Notes under the pieces: generated by a model
Seen by the model: only the letters and a program-made list of their open reading frames with translations
Databases searched by the model: none
Told to the model about the DNA's origin: nothing
Made by a program: the position numbers and the translations under genes
Assembly: GCA_036523395.1 (NCBI GenBank)
Contig: DATDEH010000102.1
Span: forward strand, 1 to 64,000
Direction: 5' to 3'
From: Candidatus Limnocylindria bacterium
Lineage (GTDB): Bacteria; Chloroflexota; Limnocylindria; P2-11E
Length of the DNA: 64,000 bases
Shown: piece after piece, positions 1 to 8,324 of the stretch
Numbering within the stretch: the stretch's first letter is position 1
Layout: each line of letters opens with the position of its first letter

Positions 1-444
1 GACCACCCGAGCGCGACGCTCAGTGTGATGATGACCGGCTTCGGGCTACGTCTCGACCCTGACCTCTGTTGGGAGAACCTGCGGCGCCTCTCCAAAGACG
101 CCGCCGACCGGGCGATGCTGCAGAGTTGCCTGCGCCGGACGCTCGACGACGTCGCGGCGCTCGCACACCTCCAGCCACGCGTCCGAGTCGTGAAAGGCAT
201 CTGGCACGAGCCGGAATCGGTCGCCTATCTCGATGCTCCGACGATTCGCCGGAATTACCTCGCGATCCTCGGGGCGCTCATAGCGTGCGGCGGCTATCCG
301 GAGGTTGCGACGCATGACGTGTGGCTCATCGAGCACAGCCTCGGGCTCCTCGCCGGGCTCTCGCCCGCGCAGTACGAGTTCCAGATGCTTCTCGGCTACA
401 TCGCGCGCGACGCCCCCTCGCAGCTGTTCGCCACGGCTCGCTAG
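1..444 (+). CDS. Proline dehydrogenase-like protein, partial at left edge and short at C-terminus
   Basis: The frame is open from base 1, so the gene begins outside the window. Visible signatures of the proline dehydrogenase TIM barrel are RVVKGIWHEP (usual VKGAYxEP), ATHD and EFQMLLG, in family order. The enzyme oxidises proline to pyrroline-5-carboxylate with FAD. Family members normally continue past EFQMLxG with a segment containing RVYVPxG. Here only 16 residues follow before the stop, so the C-terminal FAD-contacting strand is missing. No other frame restores it in the bases before the next gene. It may be a truncated, possibly inactive copy. The fold assignment is fairly secure; function is doubtful. 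Confidence 0.7.
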   Translation, partial: DHPSATLSVMMTGFGLRLDPDLCWENLRRLSKDAADRAMLQSCLRRTLDDVAALAHLQPRVRVVKGIWHEPESVAYLDAPTIRRNYLAILGALIACGGYPEVATHDVWLIEHSLGLLAGLSPAQYEFQMLLGYIARDAPSQLFATAR

Positions 445-451
445 CAGTCGC

Positions 452-976
452 CTATTGCCGCGACCTCATGTGGTCGGCGATCGCCTGGTCGAGCTTGTCC
501 AGAGACTCACCCCAGCCCAGGCGCGCGAGCTTGCCCCACTCGGCCGTGAACCCCGACAGGGTGCGGATGGTCACGCGCGTGCGCCGACCCTCGGCGGTGA
601 ACGTGATGCTGCTGACGAGCTCCTCGGTCCAGGTGGCCGGGAGCCCACTGCCGACCGGCGGCGCGACTCGCCTGCGGTCCGCGTCGGCGAAATGGATCGC
701 GAAGACGACGCGCGAAGGTCGCTCGATCTCGCGTACGACGCCGGCGATGTAGTTCATAGCGCCGTCGGGAGAACGCTCGGCGGTGAAGATCTTCCCGCCC
801 GGACGCGCGTCGAACTCGGCGAGGGTGATGCTGACCCTCTTCGGTCCCCACCACTTCTGCAGGTGCTCCGGTTGCGTGAACATGTCGAACACACGCTCGC
901 GCGGCGCGTCGAAGACGCGCTCGACGACGAGCTCCTTGGTAGCCATGTCCTCCGCCACGTTATCCCTTGCGGCCAC
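452..976 (-). CDS. AHSA1/SRPBCC-family protein
   Basis: A 174-residue START-like (SRPBCC, AHSA1/Aha1-type) protein. It has the opening VVERVFDAPRERVFDMFTQP, the WWGP segment, the DARPGG turn and a C-terminal helix with GWGESLDKL. The family binds hydrophobic ligands in a helix-grip cavity; the ligand here is unknown. The start overlaps the end of the upstream ArsR gene by 17 bp, so the two are almost certainly co-transcribed. ArsR-AHSA1 pairs are a common bacterial arrangement in which the regulator controls the pair. A second in-frame ATG lies 10 codons in (MATKELVVERV) and could be the real start. Confidence 0.85.
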   Translation of the reverse strand: MAARDNVAEDMATKELVVERVFDAPRERVFDMFTQPEHLQKWWGPKRVSITLAEFDARPGGKIFTAERSPDGAMNYIAGVVREIERPSRVVFAIHFADADRRRVAPPVGSGLPATWTEELVSSITFTAEGRRTRVTIRTLSGFTAEWGKLARLGWGESLDKLDQAIADHMRSRQ

Positions 977-1310
977 GTCGTTGCTCCTTCTCTTGCAGTT
1001 GTTTGAGGTACTCGTCCAGCCGATCGAGGCGCTGCTCCCAGATCACGCGATAGCGCGCGACCCACGCGTCGACTTCCTTGAGCGGGCCCGCCCTGAGCGC
1101 CGCCGGCCGCCACTGCGCCTCCTTGCCCCGCGAAACGAGCCCGGCGCGCTCGAGCACCTTGAGGTGCTTGCTGACCGCGGGAAGGCTCATGTCGAACGGT
1201 TCCGCGAGCTCGCTGACCGAGGCGCCGCCCTTCGCGAGACGCGCGAGGATCGCGCGGCGTGTTGGATCGGCGAGGGCGCCGAACGTGAGGCTCAGCCGGT
1301 CGACCGCCAC
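960..1310 (-). CDS. ArsR/SmtB-family winged-helix repressor
   Basis: A 116-residue regulator with an ArsR-type winged helix. LADPTRRAILARL is followed by SVSELAEPFDMSLPAVSKHL as the helix-turn-helix and a wing near GLVSRGKEAQW. The C-terminal helix (WEQRLDRLDEYLKQLQ) is typical of the subgroup paired with AHSA1 proteins. No cysteine metal-site motif (ELCVCDL type) is present, so it is probably not a metal sensor despite the nearby copper genes. It is transcribed into the AHSA1 gene with a 17-bp overlap and probably autoregulates from the AT-rich site just upstream. Confidence 0.88.
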   Translation of the reverse strand: MAVDRLSLTFGALADPTRRAILARLAKGGASVSELAEPFDMSLPAVSKHLKVLERAGLVSRGKEAQWRPAALRAGPLKEVDAWVARYRVIWEQRLDRLDEYLKQLQEKEQRRGRKG

Positions 1311-1330
1311 GTACGCTCCTTTCTTGTTAT

Positions 1331-1347
1331 TTAACCAGTTGATTTAA
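1331..1347 (-). promoter_or_regulatory. AT-rich operator/promoter candidate of the ArsR-AHSA1 pair
   Basis: TTAACCAGTTGATTTAA lies 21 bases upstream of the ArsR start and is strikingly AT-rich against a very GC-rich background. Its outer TTAA arms are symmetric. Similar TTAA-flanked sites precede other ArsR-AHSA1 operons, from general knowledge. Binding is inferred, not shown. Confidence 0.4.
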
Positions 1348-1421
1348 TACGGCACGAGCCGTATCCGTGTCAAGTGGCGTCTGTAGTGCGCTCGCGGCTT
1401 CGCGGCGGCTCAGCTGCGCAA

Positions 1422-1711
1422 TCAGTGTTCACCACAGTGCGCTCGCTTCGCTCGCGCCTGGCAGCCCTCGATCTGCTTCCGCAGTGTCGCGGCGTCGGTC
1501 ATACCCGGATGGATCGTGACGTCGGCGCCTCTGTGCCCAAGGTCGACGTGCACGGCGATGACGTGCGGGAGACGCTCGATCGCCGCGCCGAGATCGTCCT
1601 GGCAACAGCGGCAGAAGACATCGTCGAGCGGGACCGCGATCGTCTCCGTCGTCGCACCGGCGCGCTGCGCAGTGTGCTGCCTCAGGCGACCGGGGCGCCG
1701 ATCGCCGTCAT
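1422..1711 (-). pseudogene. HMA-like heavy-metal-binding protein without a usable in-frame start
   Basis: The minus-strand frame ending at 1422 reads TETIAVPLDDVFCRCCQDD, then a beta-strand-like VIAVHVDLGHRGADVTIHPG and a C-terminal helix ending in a Cys-containing tail. This resembles a small metal-associated (HMA) domain with CRCC in place of CxxC. No ATG, GTG or TTG occurs in this frame upstream. An ATG at 1711 overlaps the preceding stop (ATGA) but is in another frame and terminates after nine codons. A single-base indel between about 1680 and 1705 would join the two. It is either a frameshifted gene or an assembly error at the end of the copper operon. Confidence 0.5.
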
Positions 1712-1977
1712 TGAGAGCCGGACTGTTGCGCTTCCGCCGTCTCGCAGATGCCCGCCTCGCTGGGCGCCTGAGCCATCGCCGCGCGCTCAGCGTCGAGTTG
1801 CTGGACGACCGCTGGATAGGTGTCGTGCATGCAGCAGCGGCACGCCCTGTACCACTCGCGCATGCCAGCGTCGATCACTCAGAAGAATGCGTATTCGCGA
1901 TCCGGCAGCTCCAGCGTCAGGCCCTGATCGCGCGCTTCTGCGCGGTCGAGGATCATGTCGCAAACCGGGTCGAGCAT
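1708..1977 (-). pseudogene. YHS-type metal-binding protein interrupted by an in-frame TGA
   Basis: Starting at ATG 1977 the frame reads MLDPVCDM, the hallmark opening of a YHS domain, and runs to REYAFF. A TGA follows at 1879-1881. The same frame stays open for 56 further codons containing WYRACRCCMHDTY, then stops at 1708 with an ATGA overlap to the next frame. The unbroken continuation and its Cys/His content suggest the TGA interrupts a longer metal-binding protein. In intact YHS domains the aromatic stretch is followed by Cys (YxFC), here Phe. Alternatives are a natural short 32-residue peptide plus a separate small gene, or a sequencing error. Confidence 0.5.
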
Positions 1978-2041
1978 CTTCGCCGCGGTCACCGTATTGG
2001 TCGACCCCTTCGTTCGAATCGATCCCGCTGCCAGGAGTGTC

Positions 2042-2575
2042 TCAGGGTACGCCGGGCCGTCGGTGGCTCGACCACGAGACCGCCCTCCTGTCGCCTTCGA
2101 CGTGGCGCACGACGAGGCGATAGCCACCCCCTATGCGTCGCAGCTCGCGAAGCATGACCGCGATGCCGAGCGCGTTCGTGGCGAGCCCGACCAGCATGAG
2201 CGGAGTGCGGAAATCGACAAGGAAGACGGCGAGGCCGGACAGGCCGACGATCGGGAGTACCTCGGCGAGGTGGTGAGCACAGCACGCGACCATCGAGATG
2301 CTTGAGGTGGCGGTGCCGGCGCCGGTGAGCGCAATCGACTCGCGGGCGAGCGCGCGCTGCATGAGACGCACATACGTGAAGAGCCCGATCTGCGTGCCGA
2401 AACCCGAGCTGATGAGCCCGACGAAGACGCGATCGTCCCAGATCAGCTCGAGCGCGTGGTCAGGACCCTGCGCCCAGGCGACGATGCCGAGGTAGACACC
2501 GACGAGCGCGAGCGCGCCGACGACGCCGAGCGCGATGGAGAGCGCGACGCGGCTGCTCACCGCGCGCGCTCCCAT
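2042..2575 (-). CDS. Polytopic membrane protein of the copper operon, unknown family
   Basis: A 177-residue protein starting at ATG 2575, which overlaps the upstream lipoprotein gene by 19 bp. About four membrane segments are visible (residues roughly 8-32, 48-68, 97-125 and 127-143). Between helices sits MVACCAHHLAEVLP, a dense Cys-Cys/His-His cluster at the membrane that could bind copper. The last ~30 residues are Arg-rich and cytoplasmic-like. I do not recognise the family. Its place in a tightly overlapping operon with cupredoxins and CopA argues for a metal-related role. Confidence 0.75.
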   Translation of the reverse strand: MGARAVSSRVALSIALGVVGALALVGVYLGIVAWAQGPDHALELIWDDRVFVGLISSGFGTQIGLFTYVRLMQRALARESIALTGAGTATSSISMVACCAHHLAEVLPIVGLSGLAVFLVDFRTPLMLVGLATNALGIAVMLRELRRIGGGYRLVVRHVEGDRRAVSWSSHRRPGVP

Positions 2576-2997
2576 CGCAAAAGGTGGGAGGGGACACCAA
2601 CGTCGCGGACTTCCAGTTCGATGACACGAGCCCCGTCCAGCGCCTGCGGCTCGATCGAGCCGAAGGTGAGCGTGCCCGAGCGGTGGTGGCCGCCCTTGGG
2701 CGCGTCCCAAAGCGTTGGGCTGACCCAGTCGCCGCCGTCGAGACGCACACGCGCAAGCTCTCTGAGGTCGAAACCGTCGAGACCGACCGAATGCGTGTCC
2801 ATGGTGACGCGCGCCGATGAGGTCCCGCTGATCCACGATGCGGCGACGGTGACCGCGCCAGCTGCGTGTTGCTGCCCGTCGCCGGGCACAGTGCTCGCGG
2901 CGGTGCTCGGGCTCGGTTCCATCGAAGACGTGACCGGGGCCGCGCACGAGGCTGCGGTCGCCGCGATGAACAGCACCGCAGCGATGCGCGGGCTCAT
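2557..2997 (-). CDS. Secreted lipoprotein of the copper operon
   Basis: A 146-residue protein with a lipoprotein signal peptide: positive start, hydrophobic core AAVLFIAATAA and lipobox AASC with Cys18 as the lipidated residue. The mature part is beta-rich and contains a His-Gly motif (APKGGHHRSGTLTF). No known domain is evident. The start ATG at 2997 overlaps the stop of the P-loop ATPase gene (ATGA), so translation is probably coupled. It is probably anchored on the outer face of the membrane, where it could bind or present metal. The function is unknown. Confidence 0.75.
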   Translation of the reverse strand: MSPRIAAVLFIAATAASCAAPVTSSMEPSPSTAASTVPGDGQQHAAGAVTVAASWISGTSSARVTMDTHSVGLDGFDLRELARVRLDGGDWVSPTLWDAPKGGHHRSGTLTFGSIEPQALDGARVIELEVRDVGVPSHLLRWERAR

Positions 2998-3641
2998 CTA
3001 GCTGCGACCGCGGTCGGCGCAGCCGGCATCCGCACCGGATGTACGCGGCAGCACACGGGCAGCTCGGCGCGCACGAGATCCAAAGCGAGCCGGGCCTTGA
3101 CCACGAAGTCGTCGGTGGCCTGGACGACGAAGATGCGCGGGTGGCCGTCCCACTCGAGCGCGATGCGCTCGTCGATGCGCGCGGCGTCCTCTGGCGTCTC
3201 GAGCCGCAGCGGATTCGCGCGGTCGTAGCCGTGCGTCAGCGAAGGCGTGCGGAGGTGGATCACCGTGTCGTAGCGTGCGAGCGCGTCGGCGCGCGTCACG
3301 CCGACCGAGGACCACAGCGTGTCGGGCCCGGGCCAGTACGCGGCGCCGTCGACCATGCCGCGGTCGCAGAGCACGATCGCTGGGTTGGCGCTCCCGGCGG
3401 CGGCCTCGAGCTCACGCTGTACGAAGAAGATCGCGCGCTGCGCCGCGCAGCGCACCGGCACGCTTTCCATACGCGGGAAGCCGCCGCCGAACACGATGCC
3501 AGCGGACTCAGGCAGCACCACGACGTGCTCACACAGCGACTGGCGGATGAGCTCGAGCACGGCGGTCTTCCCCGCGCCAGGACCGCCGGTGAGTACGACG
3601 CGCTTGAGCGGATGCGGCTCGCGGCAGGCGCAGGACTTCAT
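2994..3641 (-). CDS. P-loop ATPase, AAA_28/NadR-like
   Basis: A 215-residue protein from ATG 3641, which overlaps the cupredoxin stop as ATGA. Walker A is GGPGAGKT at residues 19-26. VLCDRGMVD fits a Walker-B-like strand, and the lid region carries Arg-rich segments. The pattern matches the AAA_28 group of small nucleotide-binding ATPases or kinases. The N-terminus has a CAC motif ([10 protein letters not shown]) that might bind metal. A soluble ATPase inside a copper operon is unusual; its role could be phosphorylation or chaperone-like, but this is not evident. An upstream in-frame extension exists, but it would overlap the cupredoxin gene completely and is rejected. Confidence 0.75.
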   Translation of the reverse strand: MKSCACREPHPLKRVVLTGGPGAGKTAVLELIRQSLCEHVVVLPESAGIVFGGGFPRMESVPVRCAAQRAIFFVQRELEAAAGSANPAIVLCDRGMVDGAAYWPGPDTLWSSVGVTRADALARYDTVIHLRTPSLTHGYDRANPLRLETPEDAARIDERIALEWDGHPRIFVVQATDDFVVKARLALDLVRAELPVCCRVHPVRMPAAPTAVAAR

Positions 3642-4015
3642 CGGATGACGAGCTTTCCGCGCAGCATCCCCATCCCGCATTGGAAGAGATACTCGCCGGC
3701 CCTGGCTGCGGGCAGATCGATCGAGACCTGCTGGCCTTCTGGTAGCTCCGCGCTCTTGTGGAAGTCCGCGAGCACAACGCGCTCCGAGCACGCGCCCGAC
3801 TCCTCGCGCAGGAACGTAAGGCGGATCGGCTTCCCGGCGTCGGCCACGATGAGGTCGGGCTCGTACCCGCCCTTCACCAGGACCATCGCCTCCTGAAAGC
3901 CCGACGAGCCGAGCACGGCGCGCGTCTCGCTGCCCTTGGGAAGCAGGAAGAACGCACCAACGCCCGCGATCGCGATCGCGCCGACGAGCGTGACGATGAG
4001 TTGGTCGAGTGTCAT
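3638..4015 (-). CDS. Membrane-anchored cupredoxin-like protein
   Basis: A 125-residue protein with one N-terminal membrane helix (residues ~5-26) and a cupredoxin-type beta domain. The C-terminal copper loop is [17 protein letters not shown], the same CGMGM loop seen in the companion protein at 6470-6862. A second Cys lies in [10 protein letters not shown]. The arrangement resembles the cupredoxin_1 domains that sit beside CopA ATPases. Start and stop overlap both neighbours by ATGA. A periplasmic-side copper-binding or shuttling role coupled to the CopA gene directly upstream is likely. Confidence 0.8.
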   Translation of the reverse strand: MTLDQLIVTLVGAIAIAGVGAFFLLPKGSETRAVLGSSGFQEAMVLVKGGYEPDLIVADAGKPIRLTFLREESGACSERVVLADFHKSAELPEGQQVSIDLPAARAGEYLFQCGMGMLRGKLVIR

Positions 4016-6297
4016 GACCTGGCCTCCCTTGGTGTGAACTGACGTAGTCGGTTCGCGTTGGTGATCACGGTCACGGAGCTGAAGCTCATCGCCGCCGCGG
4101 CGAGGACCGGCGAGAGCAGGATGCCGAAGAAGGGGTAGAGCACACCGAGCGCGACCGGCAGGCCGAGCGAGTTGTAGACGAACGCGCCGAAAAGGTTCTG
4201 GTAGACGTTGCGCATCGTCGCGCGCGAGATCTCGATCGCCAGCACGACGCCCCTCAGACTGCCGCCGATGAGCGTCACGTCCGCGGCCTCGATCGCCACG
4301 TCCGTCCCGGTGCCGATCGCGAAGCCGACATCGGCCTGAGTCAGGGCGGGAGCGTCGTTGGTCCCGTCGCCGACCATGCCGACCCGCTTGCCCTCGAGCT
4401 GCAGCTTGCGGACTTCACCGGCCTTGTCACCGGGAAGCACCTCGGCGCGCACGCTCGTGACACCCACTTGCCGTGCGATCGCCCTGGCCGTCCGCTCGTT
4501 GTCGCCGGTGAGCATCACGACCTCCAGGCCGAGGTCGCGCAGGCGCTTTATCGCGCGCACCGAGTCTTCCTTGACGGTGTCGGCCACGGCAACGAGACCC
4601 CCCGGTTTGCCGTCGACGCTGACGTACATCGGTGTATTGCCGCCCTCGGCGAGCGCGTCGAACGGCCCGGCGAGACCGCCGAGGTCGACGCCCGCCTCGC
4701 GCTGGAAGCGCTCGCTGCCCACGCGCACGAGCCGCCCCTCGACGAGCGCGACGATCCCGCCGCCTGTCACCGCGGTGAAGTCGGTGATCGGCCGCAGTTG
4801 GATCTTGCGTGCGAGCGCGCCCCGCACGATAGCCGCGCCTAGAGGGTGTTCAGACCCGTGTTCGGCGCTCGCCACGAGCTGCAAGAGCTCGGCTTCTGAG
4901 AAGGGAGGGAGCGCGTGCACGTCGGTGAGGGCCGGCTCGCCCTTCGTGATCGTCCCGGTCTTGTCGAGCACGATCGTCTGCAGGCGCTGCGCTCCCTGGA
5001 GCGCCTCGCCTGACCGGATGAGCACGCCGTGTGTGGCGGCCTTGCCGATCCCGGTCGTGAGCGACATCGGTGTCGCCATGCCGAGCGCGCAGGGGCAGGC
5101 GATGATCAGCGTCGTGACCATCACGATCGTCGCGTAGGCGAAGGCCGGAGCGGGGCCGAAGTCGTACCAGACGACGAATCCGGCGAGGGCGAGCATGACC
5201 ACGATCGGCGTGAAGTACGCGCTCACCTGATCGACGATGCGCTGGATCGGCACCTTGGTCGCCTGCGCGTCCTGGACGAGGCGCACGATGTTGGCGAGCG
5301 CCGTGTCGGCGCCGACCTTGGTGACGCGCAGCGTGAACGAGCCATGCGTGTTCATCGTCGCGCCGATGACCTCGTCGCCGGTTGTCTTGTCCACGGGGAT
5401 CGATTCGCCGGTGATCATCGATTCGTCGATCGCCGAGGAGCCCGAGACGATCGTGCCGTCGAGTGGGATCCGCTCGCCGGGGCGCATCACGATGAGCTCG
5501 CCGACGCGCACCTCGGCGACGGGAACGGTCGTCTCGACGCCGTCGCGGATCACGCGGGCGTTGCGGGGCTGAAGACCGATGAGCTTCTTGATGGCCTCGC
5601 TCGTGCGACCGCGCGCCTTGATCTCCATCGCCATGCCGAGCACGACGAGCGCGGTGACCACGACCGTCACGTCGTAGTACACGTCGGTGAACTCTTCGGA
5701 TGGGAAGAGCTGCGGCGCGAGGAGCGCGACCGTCGAGTAGAGCCACGCCGTCCCGGTGCCGATGGCGATGAGCGTGTGCATGGTCGCCGAGCGGTGCTTC
5801 ACGCTCTCGACGAGACCGACGAAGAACTGACTGCCCGAGAAGACGAGCACCGCGAGGCTGGCAACGCCCATGGCCACCCAGAGGTGATGCAGCGCCTCGC
5901 TGCCCCGCGGGAACAGGTCATTCGTGATCGGCAGGAGCCACGGGTACGAGAGGACCATGGTGGGTACGCCGACGGCGGCCGCGAACCACCACTTACGCAT
6001 CAGCCGGCGGTACTCGCGCTCGCTCGCGCTGACCGTTTCGGGCTCGGTCGTCATTGGTACCCGCGTCGTCGTCGAGCGCTCGACCGCGAGCACCTCGGCG
6101 CCCGCGGCGCGCATGAGGTCGGTGAGCTTCGTCGTGTTGAGCACGTCCGGATCGGCCTCGACCGTCGCGCGGCCCGTCACCGGATTGACGTAGACGCTGC
6201 GGACGCCGGCTGCACCCTGGATCACACGCTCGAGGCTCTGTGACTCGGACCCGCAGTCCGCGCTCGCGAGGTGCACGGTGAACGTGGCAACGCTCAC
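4012..6297 (-). CDS. copA: Copper-translocating P-type ATPase (P1B-1), N-terminal HMA lacking CxxC
   Basis: A 761-residue P1B ATPase exporting Cu(I) by ATP hydrolysis. Key motifs are TGES at 296-299, the transmembrane CPC at 401-403, DKTGT at 445-449 (phosphorylated Asp), and [12 protein letters not shown] in the hinge. The last helix pair carries the AMSFSSVTV signature of Cu(I) pumps. The N-terminal ~70 residues have the HMA fold pattern, but the expected CxxC is SADCGSES, so this domain cannot bind Cu(I) in the usual two-Cys way. It lies between two cupredoxin genes, with ATGA overlaps on both sides. A second CopA at 59380-61674 has an intact CxxC. Confidence 0.95.
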   Translation of the reverse strand: MSVATFTVHLASADCGSESQSLERVIQGAAGVRSVYVNPVTGRATVEADPDVLNTTKLTDLMRAAGAEVLAVERSTTTRVPMTTEPETVSASEREYRRLMRKWWFAAAVGVPTMVLSYPWLLPITNDLFPRGSEALHHLWVAMGVASLAVLVFSGSQFFVGLVESVKHRSATMHTLIAIGTGTAWLYSTVALLAPQLFPSEEFTDVYYDVTVVVTALVVLGMAMEIKARGRTSEAIKKLIGLQPRNARVIRDGVETTVPVAEVRVGELIVMRPGERIPLDGTIVSGSSAIDESMITGESIPVDKTTGDEVIGATMNTHGSFTLRVTKVGADTALANIVRLVQDAQATKVPIQRIVDQVSAYFTPIVVMLALAGFVVWYDFGPAPAFAYATIVMVTTLIIACPCALGMATPMSLTTGIGKAATHGVLIRSGEALQGAQRLQTIVLDKTGTITKGEPALTDVHALPPFSEAELLQLVASAEHGSEHPLGAAIVRGALARKIQLRPITDFTAVTGGGIVALVEGRLVRVGSERFQREAGVDLGGLAGPFDALAEGGNTPMYVSVDGKPGGLVAVADTVKEDSVRAIKRLRDLGLEVVMLTGDNERTARAIARQVGVTSVRAEVLPGDKAGEVRKLQLEGKRVGMVGDGTNDAPALTQADVGFAIGTGTDVAIEAADVTLIGGSLRGVVLAIEISRATMRNVYQNLFGAFVYNSLGLPVALGVLYPFFGILLSPVLAAAAMSFSSVTVITNANRLRQFTPREARS

Positions 6298-6470
6298 GCT
6301 TTGACTTCGTTCTTTGCCGCCGGGTCCAGCCGTGCAGGCTCCGCGCGGTCGCCAGTGTCGTGCTCTGCGTGACCACCGTCATGAGCCCCGCCACGGTGCA
6401 TGAACAGCATCATCAGCGGGCAGAGGAGGAACAACAGTGCGTACGGCAGGAACGCGAGGAGTCCATCCAT
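6294..6470 (-). CDS. Small membrane protein, DUF2933-like
   Basis: A 58-residue protein. One hydrophobic segment ([20 protein letters not shown]) ends in [14 protein letters not shown], a Cys-Pro-Leu-Met-Met plus His-rich tail. This matches the short DUF2933-type proteins (CPLMHLFMHxGHGGH) found next to copper or silver resistance genes. The start at 6470 shares one base with the upstream cupredoxin stop (TGATG), and the end overlaps CopA by ATGA. It probably binds metal at the membrane or regulates the pump. Confidence 0.75.
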   Translation of the reverse strand: MDGLLAFLPYALLFLLCPLMMLFMHRGGAHDGGHAEHDTGDRAEPARLDPAAKNEVKA

Positions 6471-6862
6471 CAGGTCGCTCTCCCTTCGTGCACGAGAAGC
6501 TCGCCGGAGTACATGCCCATGCCACAGGTGAAGGCGTACCGTCCCGGTCGCTGCGGTGTGAAGCGCACCTCGGTCTCGCCGTGCGCCACAAGGCGATGCG
6601 CGCTCGGCCATAGCTCGGAGACGAGGAGCTCGGTGCACGGGTCGTCCTCGCGCCGTTCGAAGCGCAGCGTCGCCGGCACGCCGGCTTCGAGCTCGATGTG
6701 TGACGGGCGATAGCCGCGGAAGACGACGATGCGCGCTTCCTGCGTCCCGTCAGCGAGGCGCCGCACGCCCCGCACGCGCTCGTGCAGACGCTCCTCGGCC
6801 CAGATCACCACCAGGATCGCGATGGCCAGTAAGACCAGAAGAGGTGCGACGGTCCAGTCCAC
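6470..6862 (-). CDS. Membrane-anchored cupredoxin-like protein
   Basis: About 130 residues from a likely GTG at 6862. An N-terminal helix (APLLVLLAIAILVVIWA) is followed by a beta-rich domain ending RYAFTCGMGMYSGELLV, the same CGMGM copper loop as the protein at 3638-4015. DDPCTELLVSEL supplies a second Cys. It is probably a paralogous copper-binding partner of the CopA encoded two genes downstream. The start is uncertain because no ATG precedes the membrane helix. Upstream of the GTG the frame has no protein-like signal. Confidence 0.75.
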   Translation of the reverse strand: MDWTVAPLLVLLAIAILVVIWAEERLHERVRGVRRLADGTQEARIVVFRGYRPSHIELEAGVPATLRFERREDDPCTELLVSELWPSAHRLVAHGETEVRFTPQRPGRYAFTCGMGMYSGELLVHEGRAT

Positions 6863-6929
6863 GATCGCATCGTGGCTCCCGGGGCTTGGGCCGTTCTGGA
6901 AAAGCGCTGAGAGGAGCCTTAGGAAGCCG

Positions 6930-8318
6930 CTAGGCCGCGCTCGCACTCCCCACGGCACGCTCGGCGACAGTCGGAAGACGCACTGCGACGCTTGTGCCGC
7001 GCGGGGTGCGCTGCTGCAGCGCGATCGTGCCGCCGTGGCGCTCGACGATCCATTTCGCGATCGATAGGCCCAGTCCAGTTCCGGCCGGATCGAGCCGCTG
7101 GGCTTCCTCGCCCCGATAGAAGCGGTCGAAGGCGTGCGCAGCCGTCTCGGCACTCACACCGATGCCCTCGTCCTCGACCGTGAGGATCGTCTCGGTCGAC
7201 TCGCGGCGCAGCGAGACACGGACCTCGCCCGGTGCCGATGTGTACGAGAGCGCGTTGTCGGCGAGGATGAGCACCAGCTGCTTGAGCCGGTCACGCTCGC
7301 CCTCCACGAGTGCGGCATCGATGTCGACGACCCGTAGGCGCGGCCCAGCCTGCCCGCGCAGCTCGCGGAAGACTTCCATGACGACCTCGTCGAGGGGCAC
7401 CGGTTTGCCGATGAACGGCTGCGGGCCCGAGTCGGCACGTGCCAGGACCAGGAGGTCGTCGATGAGCCGCGCAAGTCGCCGCGTCTCGTGCTGCGCCTCG
7501 GCGAGCGTTGCGTTCGCCTCATCGGGCGGCAGCTGGCCACGCACCAGCAGCTCGAGGTCACCCTGGAGAGCGGTGAGTGGCGTGCGCAGCTCGTGGGAGA
7601 CATCCGCAACGAAGCGCTGCTGTCGACGGTAGGCGTCGTCCAAGCTCGAGAGCATGTGATTGAACGTGCGCCCCAGCTCGGTGAGCTCGTCGCGGCCCTT
7701 CTCGCTCACGTCGATGCGGCGTGCGAAGCCCCGCGAGAGCGCGATCGCTCCTGCCGTCTCCGTCATCATCGCGATCGGGCGAAGCGCGCCGGCGGATATC
7801 GCCCAGCCGCCGGTGGCCGCGAGCGCGACCCCCGCAAGCCCCATGACCGCGAGGATCAACCCGAGGCTTCTGAGCGATGCGTCGAAGGACGACATCGACG
7901 CGGCGACGACCAAACGCGCGCCGGAGATCCCGGGCATGCTGCCGGCGTATGAGCGCACGCGCGTCGCGTCCAGGATCGTGTCGCGCAGGCCATCTCCGGC
8001 GGAGACGGGATCGAAGCGCGAGAGCACGGCATCGGTCGCATTGCCGACGACGCGTGGCGCCGAACCGGCAGCGAGCAGCCAGGTGGCCGTCGGCGCGCTC
8101 GCGGCCTGCGTCGGTGCGGTGAGTGTCGCGCCCATCATCGCTGCCATCGGCATACCCGAGAGCTCGGCGACGGCGTGCTCCCATGAGCCCTGCAGCGACG
8201 CGTCCACGTCCGACTCATGCGTGCGAACGTGGACCGCGAAGGCCACGGTGAGCGTGACAGCGAGGACCAGCGCGAGGAGCGCGCCGTACCAGAGCGCCAG
8301 GCGCAGCCGGATGCTCAT
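6930..8318 (-). CDS. Sensor histidine kinase with Met-rich periplasmic loop
   Basis: A 462-residue HisKA kinase of the OmpR/EnvZ class. TM1 is about residues 8-30, the sensor loop 31-150, TM2 about 152-175, then HAMP. The H-box is FVADVSHELRTPL with phospho-acceptor His242, followed by an HATPase_c domain (DNALSYTSAP, DEGIGV, GTGLGLSI). The sensor loop carries MPMAAMMGA (residues ~56-64), a Met cluster able to bind Cu(I), which fits copper sensing. The gene lies 6 bp after the response regulator, inside the copper operon. It probably senses external copper and controls this operon. Confidence 0.92.
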   Translation of the reverse strand: MSIRLRLALWYGALLALVLAVTLTVAFAVHVRTHESDVDASLQGSWEHAVAELSGMPMAAMMGATLTAPTQAASAPTATWLLAAGSAPRVVGNATDAVLSRFDPVSAGDGLRDTILDATRVRSYAGSMPGISGARLVVAASMSSFDASLRSLGLILAVMGLAGVALAATGGWAISAGALRPIAMMTETAGAIALSRGFARRIDVSEKGRDELTELGRTFNHMLSSLDDAYRRQQRFVADVSHELRTPLTALQGDLELLVRGQLPPDEANATLAEAQHETRRLARLIDDLLVLARADSGPQPFIGKPVPLDEVVMEVFRELRGQAGPRLRVVDIDAALVEGERDRLKQLVLILADNALSYTSAPGEVRVSLRRESTETILTVEDEGIGVSAETAAHAFDRFYRGEEAQRLDPAGTGLGLSIAKWIVERHGGTIALQQRTPRGTSVAVRLPTVAERAVGSASAA

Positions 8319-8324
8319 GCGCGA

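Noticed and set aside
1374-2157. Long plus-strand frames over the YHS/HMA region
   Set aside because: The minus strand here contains DPVC and FCRCC metal motifs in operon order; the plus-strand translations are Arg-rich shadows.
5029-6243. A 404-codon plus-strand open frame
   Set aside because: Antisense to the first CopA, with low-complexity Arg/His/Asp composition and no domain. GC-rich codon positions keep the frame open.
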